Below, piece after piece: positions 6,221 through 13,816 of a stretch of 22,516 bases of DNA. Every line of letters begins with the position of its first letter. Within the stretch, counting starts at the first letter, position 1. This DNA is from a virus: the IMG/VR virus record IMGVR_UViG_3300048672_000151, positions 1-22,516 of that record, one strand, 5' to 3'. The position numbers and the translations under genes are program-made. The notes under the pieces were generated by a model, which saw only the letters and a program-made list of their open reading frames with translations, was not told the DNA's origin and searched no databases.

Positions 6221-6452
6221 GACAGGTTATACAAGCGTAAACGATGTCACAGGGGCGCTTATGGTAAGCAAGCCTGCTACGAAAGCATACGAATCGGGAT
6301 GGGATCGGATATTCCGCAAGCAAGTATGCGAACATTGCGAGAAGCCTGTTGCAAGCGATGTGCAAGTGGAGTATAATGGTATGTTGTTCCATGAGTGGTG
6401 TTTGGACGAATGGATGCGTAACGAGAGTGATGAAATGGAGGGGCGATCTTGA
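6210..6452 (+). CDS. Small zinc-finger protein (80 aa)
   Basis: An 80-residue protein with C40-x2-C43 and H61-x2-C64 (VCEHC, then LFHEWC), the spacing of a treble-clef or LIM-like zinc site. The N-terminus is flexible and the C-terminus acidic (NESDEMEGRS). The start is ATG 6210 with AAGGGAG upstream; GTG 6213 is equally well spaced. It overlaps the gene before it by 11 bases and the polymerase after it by 4. Its place directly before the polymerase suggests a nucleic-acid or polymerase-associated role, but this is inferred. Confidence 0.62.
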   Translation: MVSKTGYTSVNDVTGALMVSKPATKAYESGWDRIFRKQVCEHCEKPVASDVQVEYNGMLFHEWCLDEWMRNESDEMEGRS

Positions 6453-8845
6453 ATAAACGTCGTTGCTGTTTCGATATTGAGTCTAGCGGCCTTTTGGATG
6501 ATAGCACTGTTGATTACACTGCTTCACCTTGGGTGCTGCGAGATACTTTTGAAGTTCATTGTATTGTTGTGATTGATATTGACAGCAACGAAGTATTCAA
6601 GTTTGTACAGGCAGAGTGTTACGAGCAATTCCCTAAGTGGGCTAAGGAAAATGTTGGCGTAATCATTGGGCATAACATTATCAACTTCGATCTACTTGCT
6701 TGCAAAGCAGCCTTCGGTATGGACTACACAGTTGGCCCGGACACTTGGCAAGGGGAGTCTGTTGAGATTATCGACACCTATGTTCTCTCCAAGACGCTGA
6801 ATCCAGATCGCCGTGGGCACTCTATGGATTACTTCGGGGAACTGCTTGGTTTGCCCAAGATTGATTGGCGTGCCAAGGCCGTTGAGATAGGATTGATTGA
6901 GGCTAACGCCCCACGAGCCGCCGAGTTCAAAACGTACCATCCAGAAATGCTTGTGTACAATGAGCGGGACGTTGTTGTGAATATAAAAACATACCGTTAC
7001 CTGATGAATGAATGGGGAGACTGGAACTGGACGGATGCCTACGAACTTGAGAAAGCTGTGGCTGAAATCATTACGCGCCAGTCCCACCGTGGCTTCTGGT
7101 TTGATAGTGACCTTGCCAAAGAAAACGTCAGAGAGCTTGATATTCTCATGGCAGAGCGTAAGGCTATTGTTGAGCCTGCTTTGCCAGCAAAGCCTATGGG
7201 CAAGACAAAACTGAAGGAGTACATTCCCGGAGCCAAGCAATTCAAGATGAACGGAGAGCCTGATGCCAACATCCACAAGTGGTGTGCCAAGCATGGGGGT
7301 ACTATCGAGAAGGTCGGTGACATCTACCAGACCACGCTGCATGGTAAGACTTACACGTTACCAATCCCGCAGGAGCCTATTGTAAGCACAGAGCCAAGCA
7401 ATATTGATGACAGCACGTTCATCAAAGGCTTCCTCGTGGAGCTTGGCTGGAAGCCTACGCAATACAAGGAGCGTGACCTTACTGTTGATACGAAGAAGCA
7501 GAAGTTGTCAGCAGAGCGCTTTGCAGAAACCGTAGAGCGTTACGTTGAACAGACTTTGAATAGCCCGTTCTGTGCAGACCGTTGTGAGCGTGTCAATTGT
7601 TCGCCTAAAGACCTTCGCACAAAGCTGCTGAAGCACGACATGAAGAAGCCGCTGAAGGTCTATACGAACCCTACATTCACTGTCGGACAGGAGAAGGAAA
7701 TTGACCCTGCGCTGGAGGAAATGAAGAGCACGTTCCCGCACGTTCAGAATATCGTTGAGTACCTGACCTATAAACACCGCAGGAATAGCATTCTCGGCGG
7801 GGGTCTTGACCCGGATGACTTGGACGAAGAAGATGACGTAACGGGCAAAGGCTTCCTTGCGAATGTGCGTTCTGATGGGCGAATCCCAACGCCAGCAGAT
7901 ACCTGTGGGGCTGCGACTGGAAGGTTTAAGCATAAGATCTGTGTAAATGTGCCTCGCGTTACTACCCTGTACGGGGAGCCAATGCGTAAGATGTTTGGTG
8001 TCGGAGATACAAAACGCTATGCACAGTTTGCTTTCGATTTCGCATCGTTAGAGAATCGTGTCCAGAGTCATTTCTGCTGGCGCTACGATGAGTCTAAAAA
8101 CTACTGTAACAGTTTGATTTTAGAGAAGCCACTTGACTCGCACACCCAAACTGCCAAGAAAGTTAGCGAGGTTATTGGGCAACTATTCTCAAGGCAGTCT
8201 GCAAAATCGGTGGGCTATGCATGTGTGTATGGAGCACAAGCTGCACGGGTTGCTAAGACCGTAGGTTGTGATTTGCACCTCGGGCAAAAGATTTTTGATG
8301 CTTTTTGGCAGGCGTCACAGCCCCTTGCTGAACTCAAGGAGCGCCTTACACAGTATTGGAAAACAACCGGGCAAAAGAAGTTTATCCTCGGACTAGACGG
8401 GAGAAAGATCAACACGCGCAGCGAGCACGCTTTGTTGAATTCATTGTTCCAAAGCTCAGGTATTATTGGGGCTAAACGAACAATGGTTTACCAAGAGAAA
8501 CTTATGGGCGAAATGGGAATCACAGTGGATTTCTGGAAAGATGATTGGAGAACAAAGTCCTACGCACAGCAGATTATGCACGCGCACGACGAAGCCCAGT
8601 TTGAAGTAACAAAGGATTTAATCCAATGGAAAATGTTCAAGGAAGAAACAGAGTGCAAAGATTTTGTTGCTAACAACCCAGAATGGGTTGGGCCGGGACG
8701 ATCTGAGCGGGGTTATTTTGCAGCATTGAGTCCAGTCAACACGGTTGTAAGAAAAGCTGTGGACTTGACAAATGCTTACTATAAGATGCGGGTTCCGCTT
8801 GCAGTTGATCCTCAGTATGGTCGCAACTGGGCAGAATGCCATTAA
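6449..8845 (+). CDS. Family A DNA polymerase with 3'-5' exonuclease (T7-like)
   Basis: A 798-residue polymerase that copies the phage genome. The proofreading domain has Exo I FDIES (D9, E11), Exo II GHNIINFD (74-81) and Exo III YNERD (170-174). The polymerase core has motif A FDFASLENR (metal ligand D530), motif B R582-x3-K586-x3-Y590 and motif C HDE (713-715). Y590 corresponds to T7 polymerase Tyr526 (Phe762 in E. coli Pol I). No 5'-3' exonuclease domain is fused; the separate gene at 12500 may supply it. The start is TTG 6449, overlapping the previous TGA (TTGA), with GGAGGGG upstream. The next in-frame ATG would remove Exo I, so TTG is well supported. The C-terminus GRNWAECH looks natural, so the following homing endonuclease does not split the gene. 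Confidence 0.93.
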   Translation: MNKRRCCFDIESSGLLDDSTVDYTASPWVLRDTFEVHCIVVIDIDSNEVFKFVQAECYEQFPKWAKENVGVIIGHNIINFDLLACKAAFGMDYTVGPDTWQGESVEIIDTYVLSKTLNPDRRGHSMDYFGELLGLPKIDWRAKAVEIGLIEANAPRAAEFKTYHPEMLVYNERDVVVNIKTYRYLMNEWGDWNWTDAYELEKAVAEIITRQSHRGFWFDSDLAKENVRELDILMAERKAIVEPALPAKPMGKTKLKEYIPGAKQFKMNGEPDANIHKWCAKHGGTIEKVGDIYQTTLHGKTYTLPIPQEPIVSTEPSNIDDSTFIKGFLVELGWKPTQYKERDLTVDTKKQKLSAERFAETVERYVEQTLNSPFCADRCERVNCSPKDLRTKLLKHDMKKPLKVYTNPTFTVGQEKEIDPALEEMKSTFPHVQNIVEYLTYKHRRNSILGGGLDPDDLDEEDDVTGKGFLANVRSDGRIPTPADTCGAATGRFKHKICVNVPRVTTLYGEPMRKMFGVGDTKRYAQFAFDFASLENRVQSHFCWRYDESKNYCNSLILEKPLDSHTQTAKKVSEVIGQLFSRQSAKSVGYACVYGAQAARVAKTVGCDLHLGQKIFDAFWQASQPLAELKERLTQYWKTTGQKKFILGLDGRKINTRSEHALLNSLFQSSGIIGAKRTMVYQEKLMGEMGITVDFWKDDWRTKSYAQQIMHAHDEAQFEVTKDLIQWKMFKEETECKDFVANNPEWVGPGRSERGYFAALSPVNTVVRKAVDLTNAYYKMRVPLAVDPQYGRNWAECH

Positions 8846-8895
8846 CATAATAAAGGTACTAGATGATTGAAACTAATGACGAATAGCGAACTGTA

Positions 8896-9399
8896 ATGTA
8901 TAAAGGACACACCACAGATAGAATGGTAAATCGTGAAGGTGTGGTGAAAAAGCGTACAGGCGAGGTGTTATTGTGGTCTAACAACGGGGCAGGCTATTTT
9001 ACAATCGGATTGAACTGGAAAGGCTCTTGTGTACGCAGGTATGTCCACCGGGTTGTGGTCGAGGCGTTCTTGCCAAATCCCGATAACCTCCCGCAAGTGA
9101 ACCACCTAGACTGCGACAAATCTAACAACCACGTCGACAATCTAGTATGGAGTACAAGAAGTGATAACATTCTTGATGCACATGCCAAGGGCCGCATGAT
9201 TAAAAGAACAACCAATGCGCAGACAACCATTCTTACCAAAGACCAAGTTATTGACCTTTACACAGCAGTAAAACGGGACGGTGTAGGCATATCGGAGAAA
9301 GCTCGTCAAATGGATATTCCGCGTACCACTGCAAGTAGTATCATAAACAAGCGCGGCCGCGAAGACATCACGGATAAATTGGATAAGGAGTTTGCATAG
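8896..9399 (+). CDS. HNH homing endonuclease with C-terminal HTH
   Basis: A 167-residue freestanding endonuclease. The HNH core spans about residues 50-90: VHRVVVEAF, then QVNHLDCDKSNNHVDNLVW, with H51 and the NH pair at 69-70 as likely metal and catalytic residues. Residues 112-150 (LTKDQVIDLY, ISEKARQMDIPRTTASSIIN) form a helix-turn-helix for DNA recognition. It lies just after the polymerase gene; homing enzymes commonly sit beside replication genes that contain their target. The ATG at 8896 lacks a strong ribosome site. Its last codons include AAG GAG, the Shine-Dalgarno for the next gene, whose GTG overlaps this TAG. Confidence 0.85.
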   Translation: MYKGHTTDRMVNREGVVKKRTGEVLLWSNNGAGYFTIGLNWKGSCVRRYVHRVVVEAFLPNPDNLPQVNHLDCDKSNNHVDNLVWSTRSDNILDAHAKGRMIKRTTNAQTTILTKDQVIDLYTAVKRDGVGISEKARQMDIPRTTASSIINKRGREDITDKLDKEFA

Positions 9400-10085
9400 T
9401 GCAAGAAGAAAAGCTAATAGATGACCCTCCACAGGAGCTAGACCTTACGTTGGTAGACAAGAACAACGTGCTTCTCTACCAACATCCCGAGGACTCCCTC
9501 TACCACAAACTCACCCTAGACCAACAACTCTTCCTATCGAAGAAACGCAGAGGCAAGGGACGTGTCCCAAAGAGTATCCTGAAGCTATGGCCCAAAGCTG
9601 ATAAGCACCTGTACGCTGACATCCTGAAGCATTGTGTAGATACCTTGATACATGCCTCTGAGGATAATGCCGTGAGGCTGGATAGGGTGTATGTGAGAAT
9701 GCGCTTGCCCTTCAACTATCGCACTAAATGTAACAAAGCATTCCCAAGACCAGTAATTGTAGGCTACGACGATTGGCATATTTATTGTCAATTCAGGGTT
9801 GACCCAATCATTGATTATCTGTATAGTATTGGGAACTCTACGTTTGATGCGAAGCAGCTTAGACGAGAACTGTGGAGCATAAGGAATGACTTTGACAAAT
9901 ACTTGTGGTACGACCAATACACAATTCCATTGTGTACGACAGAGTATTTGAATGAGGCTATTCCGCAGGCTACGATTGCCCGGACAGAGAAGGGCAAGGG
10001 AAAATGGAAGAGGACGTATGTTCATAAACGGAAGGAGAAGGAATGCGGTATCTTGGTGGAAAGTCAAAAATCAGAAAGCAAGTGA
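9399..10085 (+). CDS. Hypothetical protein (228 aa)
   Basis: A 228-residue protein starting with GTG 9399, with AAGGAG eight bases upstream inside the homing endonuclease gene. It has a lysine- and arginine-rich segment (FLSKKRRGKGRVPKSILKLW), several Trp/Tyr-rich strands (GYDDWHIYCQFRVDPIIDYL) and a strongly basic C-terminus (KGKGKWKRTYVHKRKEKE). The basic ends suggest nucleic-acid contact. No known domain was recognised. It overlaps the Dam-type methyltransferase by 43 bases and lies between polymerase and SSB-like genes, so a role in replication is plausible but unproven. Confidence 0.7.
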   Translation: MQEEKLIDDPPQELDLTLVDKNNVLLYQHPEDSLYHKLTLDQQLFLSKKRRGKGRVPKSILKLWPKADKHLYADILKHCVDTLIHASEDNAVRLDRVYVRMRLPFNYRTKCNKAFPRPVIVGYDDWHIYCQFRVDPIIDYLYSIGNSTFDAKQLRRELWSIRNDFDKYLWYDQYTIPLCTTEYLNEAIPQATIARTEKGKGKWKRTYVHKRKEKECGILVESQKSESK

Positions 10086-10783
10086 GTCAGTTTCTTGAGT
10101 CTGTGCGGAAGCAGGGTCAAGTTTATTTTGAACCGTTCACAGGAGGGGGTTGGATTCTTCAGGAAATGTCGGGGGAGCGCATTGCCTCTGACGGCAATGT
10201 TGCACTTGTTGCAATGTATAAAAGCCTGCAAGAAGGGTGGGTTCCTCCCGAGTTTGTAAGTGAGGAGGAGTGGAGACGCTGGCGGCAACACAAAGAGGTT
10301 GTCGCAGAGCCAATGATGGCGTTTTGCCGGTTTGGCTGCGGATTTGGTGGAGACTGGAACGGCGGATATGCCCGCAGCAAAGGTAGATGCTTTGCTGCGG
10401 AATCTAAGCGCGGCCTGATGAAGCAACTCCCGATGATTCAAGATGTAGAGTTTATTTATGGGTTATATCAAGACCACTCACCTAAAGGTATGCTTGTGTA
10501 TTGTGATCCTCCTTATGCAAACACTACACAGTACGGTGCCTTTGATGGATTCGATCATAAGGCTTTCTGGGAGACAATGCGTCAGTGGGTAGACAATGGC
10601 AATACAGTTGTCGTAAGTGAATATGAAGCGCCGGAAGATTTTGTTTGCGTGCGGGAGTTTATAAGCCAAATGGGGCTGTCATCAGGTGATGCTGTTACGC
10701 GCACAAGACGTATTGAGCGAGTGTTTATGCACAAATCTCAAGCGCATTTAGCAAAACCTCTTGACACACCCTCAAATCCTTGA
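10043..10783 (+). CDS. Dam-type DNA adenine methyltransferase (MethyltransfD12)
   Basis: A 246-residue adenine-N6 methyltransferase. The N-terminus RYLGGKSKI is the typical D12-class start and contacts S-adenosylmethionine. Motif I is FEPFTGGG (29-36), ASDGN (48-52) follows, and the catalytic motif IV is YCDPPY (153-158). The order I then IV places it in the alpha class, unlike the beta-class enzyme at 1139. E. coli Dam methylates GATC, but the target here cannot be read. ATG 10043 follows GAAGGAGAAGG and overlaps the previous gene. The 3' end contains the -35 of the SSB-gene promoter. It probably protects phage DNA or times replication. Confidence 0.88.
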   Translation: MRYLGGKSKIRKQVSQFLESVRKQGQVYFEPFTGGGWILQEMSGERIASDGNVALVAMYKSLQEGWVPPEFVSEEEWRRWRQHKEVVAEPMMAFCRFGCGFGGDWNGGYARSKGRCFAAESKRGLMKQLPMIQDVEFIYGLYQDHSPKGMLVYCDPPYANTTQYGAFDGFDHKAFWETMRQWVDNGNTVVVSEYEAPEDFVCVREFISQMGLSSGDAVTRTRRIERVFMHKSQAHLAKPLDTPSNP

Positions 10784-10789
10784 TATAAT
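10761..10789 (+). promoter_or_regulatory. Consensus sigma-70 promoter for the SSB-like gene
   Basis: TTGACA (10761-10766), 17 bases, then TATAAT (10784-10789): a perfect match to the host sigma-70 consensus with optimal spacing. The -35 lies inside the end of the Dam gene and the -10 begins right after its stop codon. Transcription from about 10796 gives a 100-base leader before the SSB-like gene. Confidence 0.88.
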
Positions 10790-10806
10790 GTGCGTTCTGT
10801 TGTAAC

Positions 10807-10824
10807 AAGCTGGCACAGCAGCTT
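10807..10824 (+). other. Small 5' stem-loop in the SSB-like leader
   Basis: AAGCTG (10807-10812) and CAGCTT (10819-10824) form a perfect six-base stem with a six-base loop about ten bases from the predicted transcript start. Stem-loops at the 5' end often protect an mRNA from decay. The rest of the leader shows no clear riboswitch. Confidence 0.4.
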
Positions 10825-10881
10825 TAGCAAATGCCTCTGTGTGATTCTATTAACGTGGCAAAGATGTAAGTCCACAAGTCC

Positions 10882-10898
10882 AGAAGGAGATATACATG
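10882..10898 (+). promoter_or_regulatory. T7 gene 10-like ribosome binding site
   Basis: Directly before the SSB-like start the sequence AGAAGGAGATATACAT (10882-10897) is identical, as I recall it, to 16 bases of the T7 major capsid gene leader; the ATG used here (10896) is two bases closer. It is a very strong Shine-Dalgarno and fits high expression. Confidence 0.65.
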
Positions 10899-11894
10899 GC
10901 TTTTGAAGCGTATGGTAGTACCACCACCGAATCTACCGGGAAAAGTACGGTGGATTATGATGCACTAAATCAGTATGTGGTTGAGACGGCAGCATTGCAG
11001 AACCGCGAAACGATCACAGGGTACGTGGCCGGAATCGTTGATCTGGGCTTGCAAGAACTCCCCGATGCAGAAATCCCGTTCACGGGTTCTGCGGAAGACG
11101 AGGCAAAAGAAATTGAGAAGAATCCTGACACCTACTTCGAGGACGGGTTTGACGATAAGCGTAAGCCTTGCCGCATGAAGCGTTACCCACAACGCCCACA
11201 GCAATGCGTTACGCTGGCTATTGACTTTCCTGAGATTATGCTCAACAAAGGGCAGTTCTTTGGTGACGACTCAGCCAAGGAGTTGCCACTCCGTTTGTGG
11301 CTTGGTGGGCAGTTTTATATGCAAGGCAAGGGCATGGTTGTTGGTCGTCCAATTCCTCTGCGACTTACTAATCTTGCAGAACAGGGTGCGCCTAAGAAAT
11401 GGAGCTTCAAGCCAAACCACACGTTGTACAAGATGGCACTAGGGGCTAAGATCATTAACCCCGGTGATTGCTTCCTACCAAAAGACATTGACAAGCTGAT
11501 CGGTAAAAGCCTTCAGTTTGAGGCTCAGGTTTTTATGAAGGAAAGCAAAGGTAAGTCTTACTTCACAGAGTATGTGAAGTATGTCTCCGGTCTTGGTAGG
11601 GGGCAGAAGGAACTGGCGTTGGTCTCGGACACCTTCGTTGTTCAGATGAATCAGCCGAACACCCCCAAGGCGTTGAAGGAACTGCGGAATCACATTGTAA
11701 ATACCGTCAGGATGGCTGGGAATTATGTAGGCTCGGTGTTGGAGAAAGAACTTAGTGATGCACGACCCGCTCGACAAGAAGAGGCAGAGGAGGCCACACC
11801 CCCCGCCCCCGCTCCTACACCAAAGCAGAAAACAACTCGTACTCCTGTACAGGCTCCCCCAGAGCCAGATTTTGACGATGACATTCCTTTTTGA
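10896..11894 (+). CDS. Phage single-stranded DNA-binding protein with SSB-like C-terminal tip
   Basis: A 332-residue protein whose C-terminus is PDFDDDIPF, ending in the same DFDDDIPF as the tip of E. coli SSB, which recruits DNA-repair and replication partners. A Pro/Thr-rich acidic linker (TPPAPAPTP, TPVQAPPEP) joins it to the body. The body (WLGGQFYMQGKGMVVGRP, EAQVFMKESKGKSYFTEYV) has beta-rich segments compatible with an OB-fold. The call rests on the tip, linker and position; the core is too diverged to name a family with certainty. It is set apart from the operon by its own consensus promoter, strong ribosome site and terminator, as expected for a protein needed in high copy. It would coat single strands made by the helicase and pair with the exonuclease and polymerase. 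Confidence 0.78.
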   Translation: MAFEAYGSTTTESTGKSTVDYDALNQYVVETAALQNRETITGYVAGIVDLGLQELPDAEIPFTGSAEDEAKEIEKNPDTYFEDGFDDKRKPCRMKRYPQRPQQCVTLAIDFPEIMLNKGQFFGDDSAKELPLRLWLGGQFYMQGKGMVVGRPIPLRLTNLAEQGAPKKWSFKPNHTLYKMALGAKIINPGDCFLPKDIDKLIGKSLQFEAQVFMKESKGKSYFTEYVKYVSGLGRGQKELALVSDTFVVQMNQPNTPKALKELRNHIVNTVRMAGNYVGSVLEKELSDARPARQEEAEEATPPAPAPTPKQKTTRTPVQAPPEPDFDDDIPF

Positions 11895-11916
11895 TCTAAG
11901 TCAATTATAATCCGAA

Positions 11917-11938
11917 CCCTCCCGCTTGCGCGGGAGGG
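11917..11938 (+). terminator. Hairpin terminator after the SSB-like gene
   Basis: CCCTCCCGC (11917-11925) and GCGGGAGGG (11930-11938) form a perfect 9-bp GC-rich stem with a TTGC loop, 22 bases after the stop. The following ATATTCTT is only moderately T-rich, so termination may be partial and let some transcripts reach the exonuclease. Confidence 0.7.
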
Positions 11939-11961
11939 ATATTCTTGTAGGAGCAGTGCAC

Positions 11962-12499
11962 ATGAATTTCAACAACTATTTCTTTTACGACGAGGACAGC
12001 CCAAACTATTTGAGGTGGGGGTGTTGATATTAAAGGGAACAGTAATCCAAAAACGGGAGATGTTGCTGGCTCTCTTGATAATAGAGGGTACTACAGGGTA
12101 AGAGTCAATGGCAAGCGTTACCAAATTCACAACATTATCTATTGGCTGTTTTACGGAGATATTGAAAAAGGTTTGTGTGTAGACCACATAGATCGAAACA
12201 CAACAAACAACCGACCTGCCAACTTGAGACTTATCCGGCAATCTATAAATTGTAGAAACCGAAATAAGTCTGTTAAAAACACATCTGGCGTGACAGGTGT
12301 GTTTGTTGAGAAGTACAAAGGTGTTCAAAAGTATGTCATAGCGATACACAACGACCCATAGGGGCAACACAAGAAGCGGTTCAGTATAGCGGTTCTTGGG
12401 CTTGATGTGGCATTTGCAAGGGCTGTAGAGTACCGTAAAAACTCTATTTCCCTATTGAACCAGCAAGGTGCTGGATACACAGAGAGTCACGGAGGGTAA
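11962..12499 (+). pseudogene. Broken HNH/AP2-type homing endonuclease
   Basis: ATG 11962 has AGGAG eight bases upstream and starts MNFNNYFFYDEDSPNYLRWG, then meets TGA after 21 codons. Removing one G from the five-G run at 12017-12021 continues VDIKGNSNPKTGDVAGSLDN, an HNH core (IHNIIYWLFYG, CVDHIDRNTTNN, ANLRL) and the AP2-like NTSGVTGVF. An in-frame TAG at 12359 interrupts HNDP/GQHKKRFSI. Past it the frame stays open to TAA 12497, ending GYTESHGG. The intact paralogue at 14889 has the same architecture and a similar end (GYTTTHG), so both lesions lie within a real gene. Other genes here stop at TAG, so recoding is unlikely. The TAA is followed at once by the ATG of the exonuclease, whose GGAGG lies in this gene's last codons. 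Confidence 0.85.
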
Positions 12500-13540
12500 A
12501 TGGCACAAGAAGTATTATTCGACTACGACCCGCTGTTGTATGCTTGTGGCCCCTTAGCAGAAGAACGCTTTGTCAAGGCTACAAACATTCACACAGGTGA
12601 TGCCTATGAAGTAGCCAATCGCACAGCGTTCTACGGACACTGGAAGAAAAAGCAAGGTGGGCTGCTTGCTAAGATGAACGAAGAGGCCATTAAGCCACTT
12701 ACAGCAGAAGATTTCACATACGAGGACGTACAGGAACCTACTAATGTAAAATGGGCTACAAACGCCTTGGATGCAATGATTGAGAAGGTGTTAGAGAAGT
12801 TTGGCACAAATCAATATTATGGTTATGTTGGTAAGGGTAAGGTGTTTCGCCATGATCTTGCTACTATCGTGCCCTATAAGGATGGTCGGGATAATGCACT
12901 CAAACCCTTGTGTATTGACTACCTTAAGCAATACCTTGTGAAACAACATAACGCCAAGATCATTGAAACGATTGAAGTCGACGATCAGTGCACGATTGAC
13001 AGTGTAGAAGCCTTTGCTGCGTGGAAGAAAGGTGAGCGTGAAGCCCTTGTGACAGGCGCGGTAGACAAGGATTATCGCTGCGGGCCTATTCACATGTACA
13101 ACATGAATGACGAGACTTACGATACCATTGACGGCTTTGGCAAGCTGTGGATTCAAAGCTCTGTCTCGGCCTCAGGTGCAAAGAAGCGTGAGGTGAAGGG
13201 TTGTGGACGTATCTGGCTGGTTCATCAGGTACTCAGTGGTGACGATGCTGACACGTACTGGGCTAATTCAGCTTGCCCGGAGAAGCCTTGGGGTGAAATG
13301 AGTAGCTACAACCTCTTATGTAATTGCACAACAGATAAGGAAGCGTTTGAAGCTCTTGTGCAAGGATATAAGACGTTGTACCCAGAGCCTAAAGTAATCA
13401 CAGGCTGGCGTGGAAATGAAATCGAAGTGGATTGGCTGTATGTTGCAGCAGAGAACTGGAGTCTTGCTAAGATGCTGAAGAAGCCGGGAGAGTTTGTTAC
13501 ATTGCAATCAGTCCTAACCAAACTCGGCATTAAGTATTGA
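12500..13540 (+). CDS. 5'-3' exonuclease, PIN/FEN-like
   Basis: A 346-residue protein with the acidic pattern of phage 5' nucleases: FDYDPLLY (D8, D10) at the N-terminus, VPYKDGRDN (124-132), EVDDQCTIDSVEA (159-171), a VDKDYRCG strand (188-195) and SGDDADTY (246-253), which resembles the helix-hairpin-helix-adjacent acidic cluster. These residues hold two metal ions in flap or 5'-end cutting. T7-like phages use such enzymes to remove RNA primers and degrade host DNA. The polymerase in this genome lacks a 5'-3' nuclease domain, so this gene probably supplies it. The N-terminus is intact despite the homing-endonuclease remnant directly upstream. Confidence 0.8.
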   Translation: MAQEVLFDYDPLLYACGPLAEERFVKATNIHTGDAYEVANRTAFYGHWKKKQGGLLAKMNEEAIKPLTAEDFTYEDVQEPTNVKWATNALDAMIEKVLEKFGTNQYYGYVGKGKVFRHDLATIVPYKDGRDNALKPLCIDYLKQYLVKQHNAKIIETIEVDDQCTIDSVEAFAAWKKGEREALVTGAVDKDYRCGPIHMYNMNDETYDTIDGFGKLWIQSSVSASGAKKREVKGCGRIWLVHQVLSGDDADTYWANSACPEKPWGEMSSYNLLCNCTTDKEAFEALVQGYKTLYPEPKVITGWRGNEIEVDWLYVAAENWSLAKMLKKPGEFVTLQSVLTKLGIKY

Positions 13541-13552
13541 AAGGAGAATGAA

Positions 13553-13735
13553 ATGACTGAACAAGAATTTGTTGAGACTTATTCAGGCGCAAACCTGTCT
13601 GAAGAAGATATTGCCTATCTTGCTTGCATTAAACTCGAATGGGGAAGCAACCTTGCTTACCTTGCCTCGATTTACCTTGGCGCAGGTAAGGAGTTCCTTG
13701 ATGCGCTGGACGGTCTTGATTTTGTGATTGGTTAA
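13553..13735 (+). CDS. Small hypothetical protein (60 aa)
   Basis: A 60-residue acidic protein, MTEQEFVETYSGANLSEEDI, then a Tyr/Leu/Ala-rich helical part (AYLACIKLEWGSNLAYLASIY) and an acidic end. AAAGGAG lies six bases before the ATG. It directly follows the exonuclease in the same transcript. No domain recognised. Confidence 0.65.
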   Translation: MTEQEFVETYSGANLSEEDIAYLACIKLEWGSNLAYLASIYLGAGKEFLDALDGLDFVIG

Positions 13736-13746
13736 AGGAGACCACA

Positions 13747-13812
13747 ATGGGATGGTGTAGCGGGGTCACGGGTAAGATGAGTAAAGTGTTCCAGTCTCCG
13801 AATATGTGGTGA
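13747..13812 (+). CDS. Very short reading frame starting MGWCSG (21 aa)
   Basis: ATG 13747 has GGAG six bases upstream and encodes MGWCSGVTGKMSKVFQSPNM plus W before TGA. MGWCSG is a start I recall from small phage proteins that are normally longer, so this may be a truncated copy or a short functional peptide. Its TGA is within a few bases of the next start, so it may also couple translation. Confidence 0.4.
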   Translation: MGWCSGVTGKMSKVFQSPNMW

Positions 13813-13816
13813 TGTG

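Noticed and set aside
6692-7342. 216-codon leftward frame inside the polymerase gene
   Set aside because: It is antisense to conserved polymerase and exonuclease motifs, without a ribosome site or protein family.
12359-12361. TAG as a reassigned sense codon in this phage
   Set aside because: Other well-supported genes end at TAG (the SleB gene at 4121, the HNH gene at 9399, the gene at 2598), so TAG works as a stop here.
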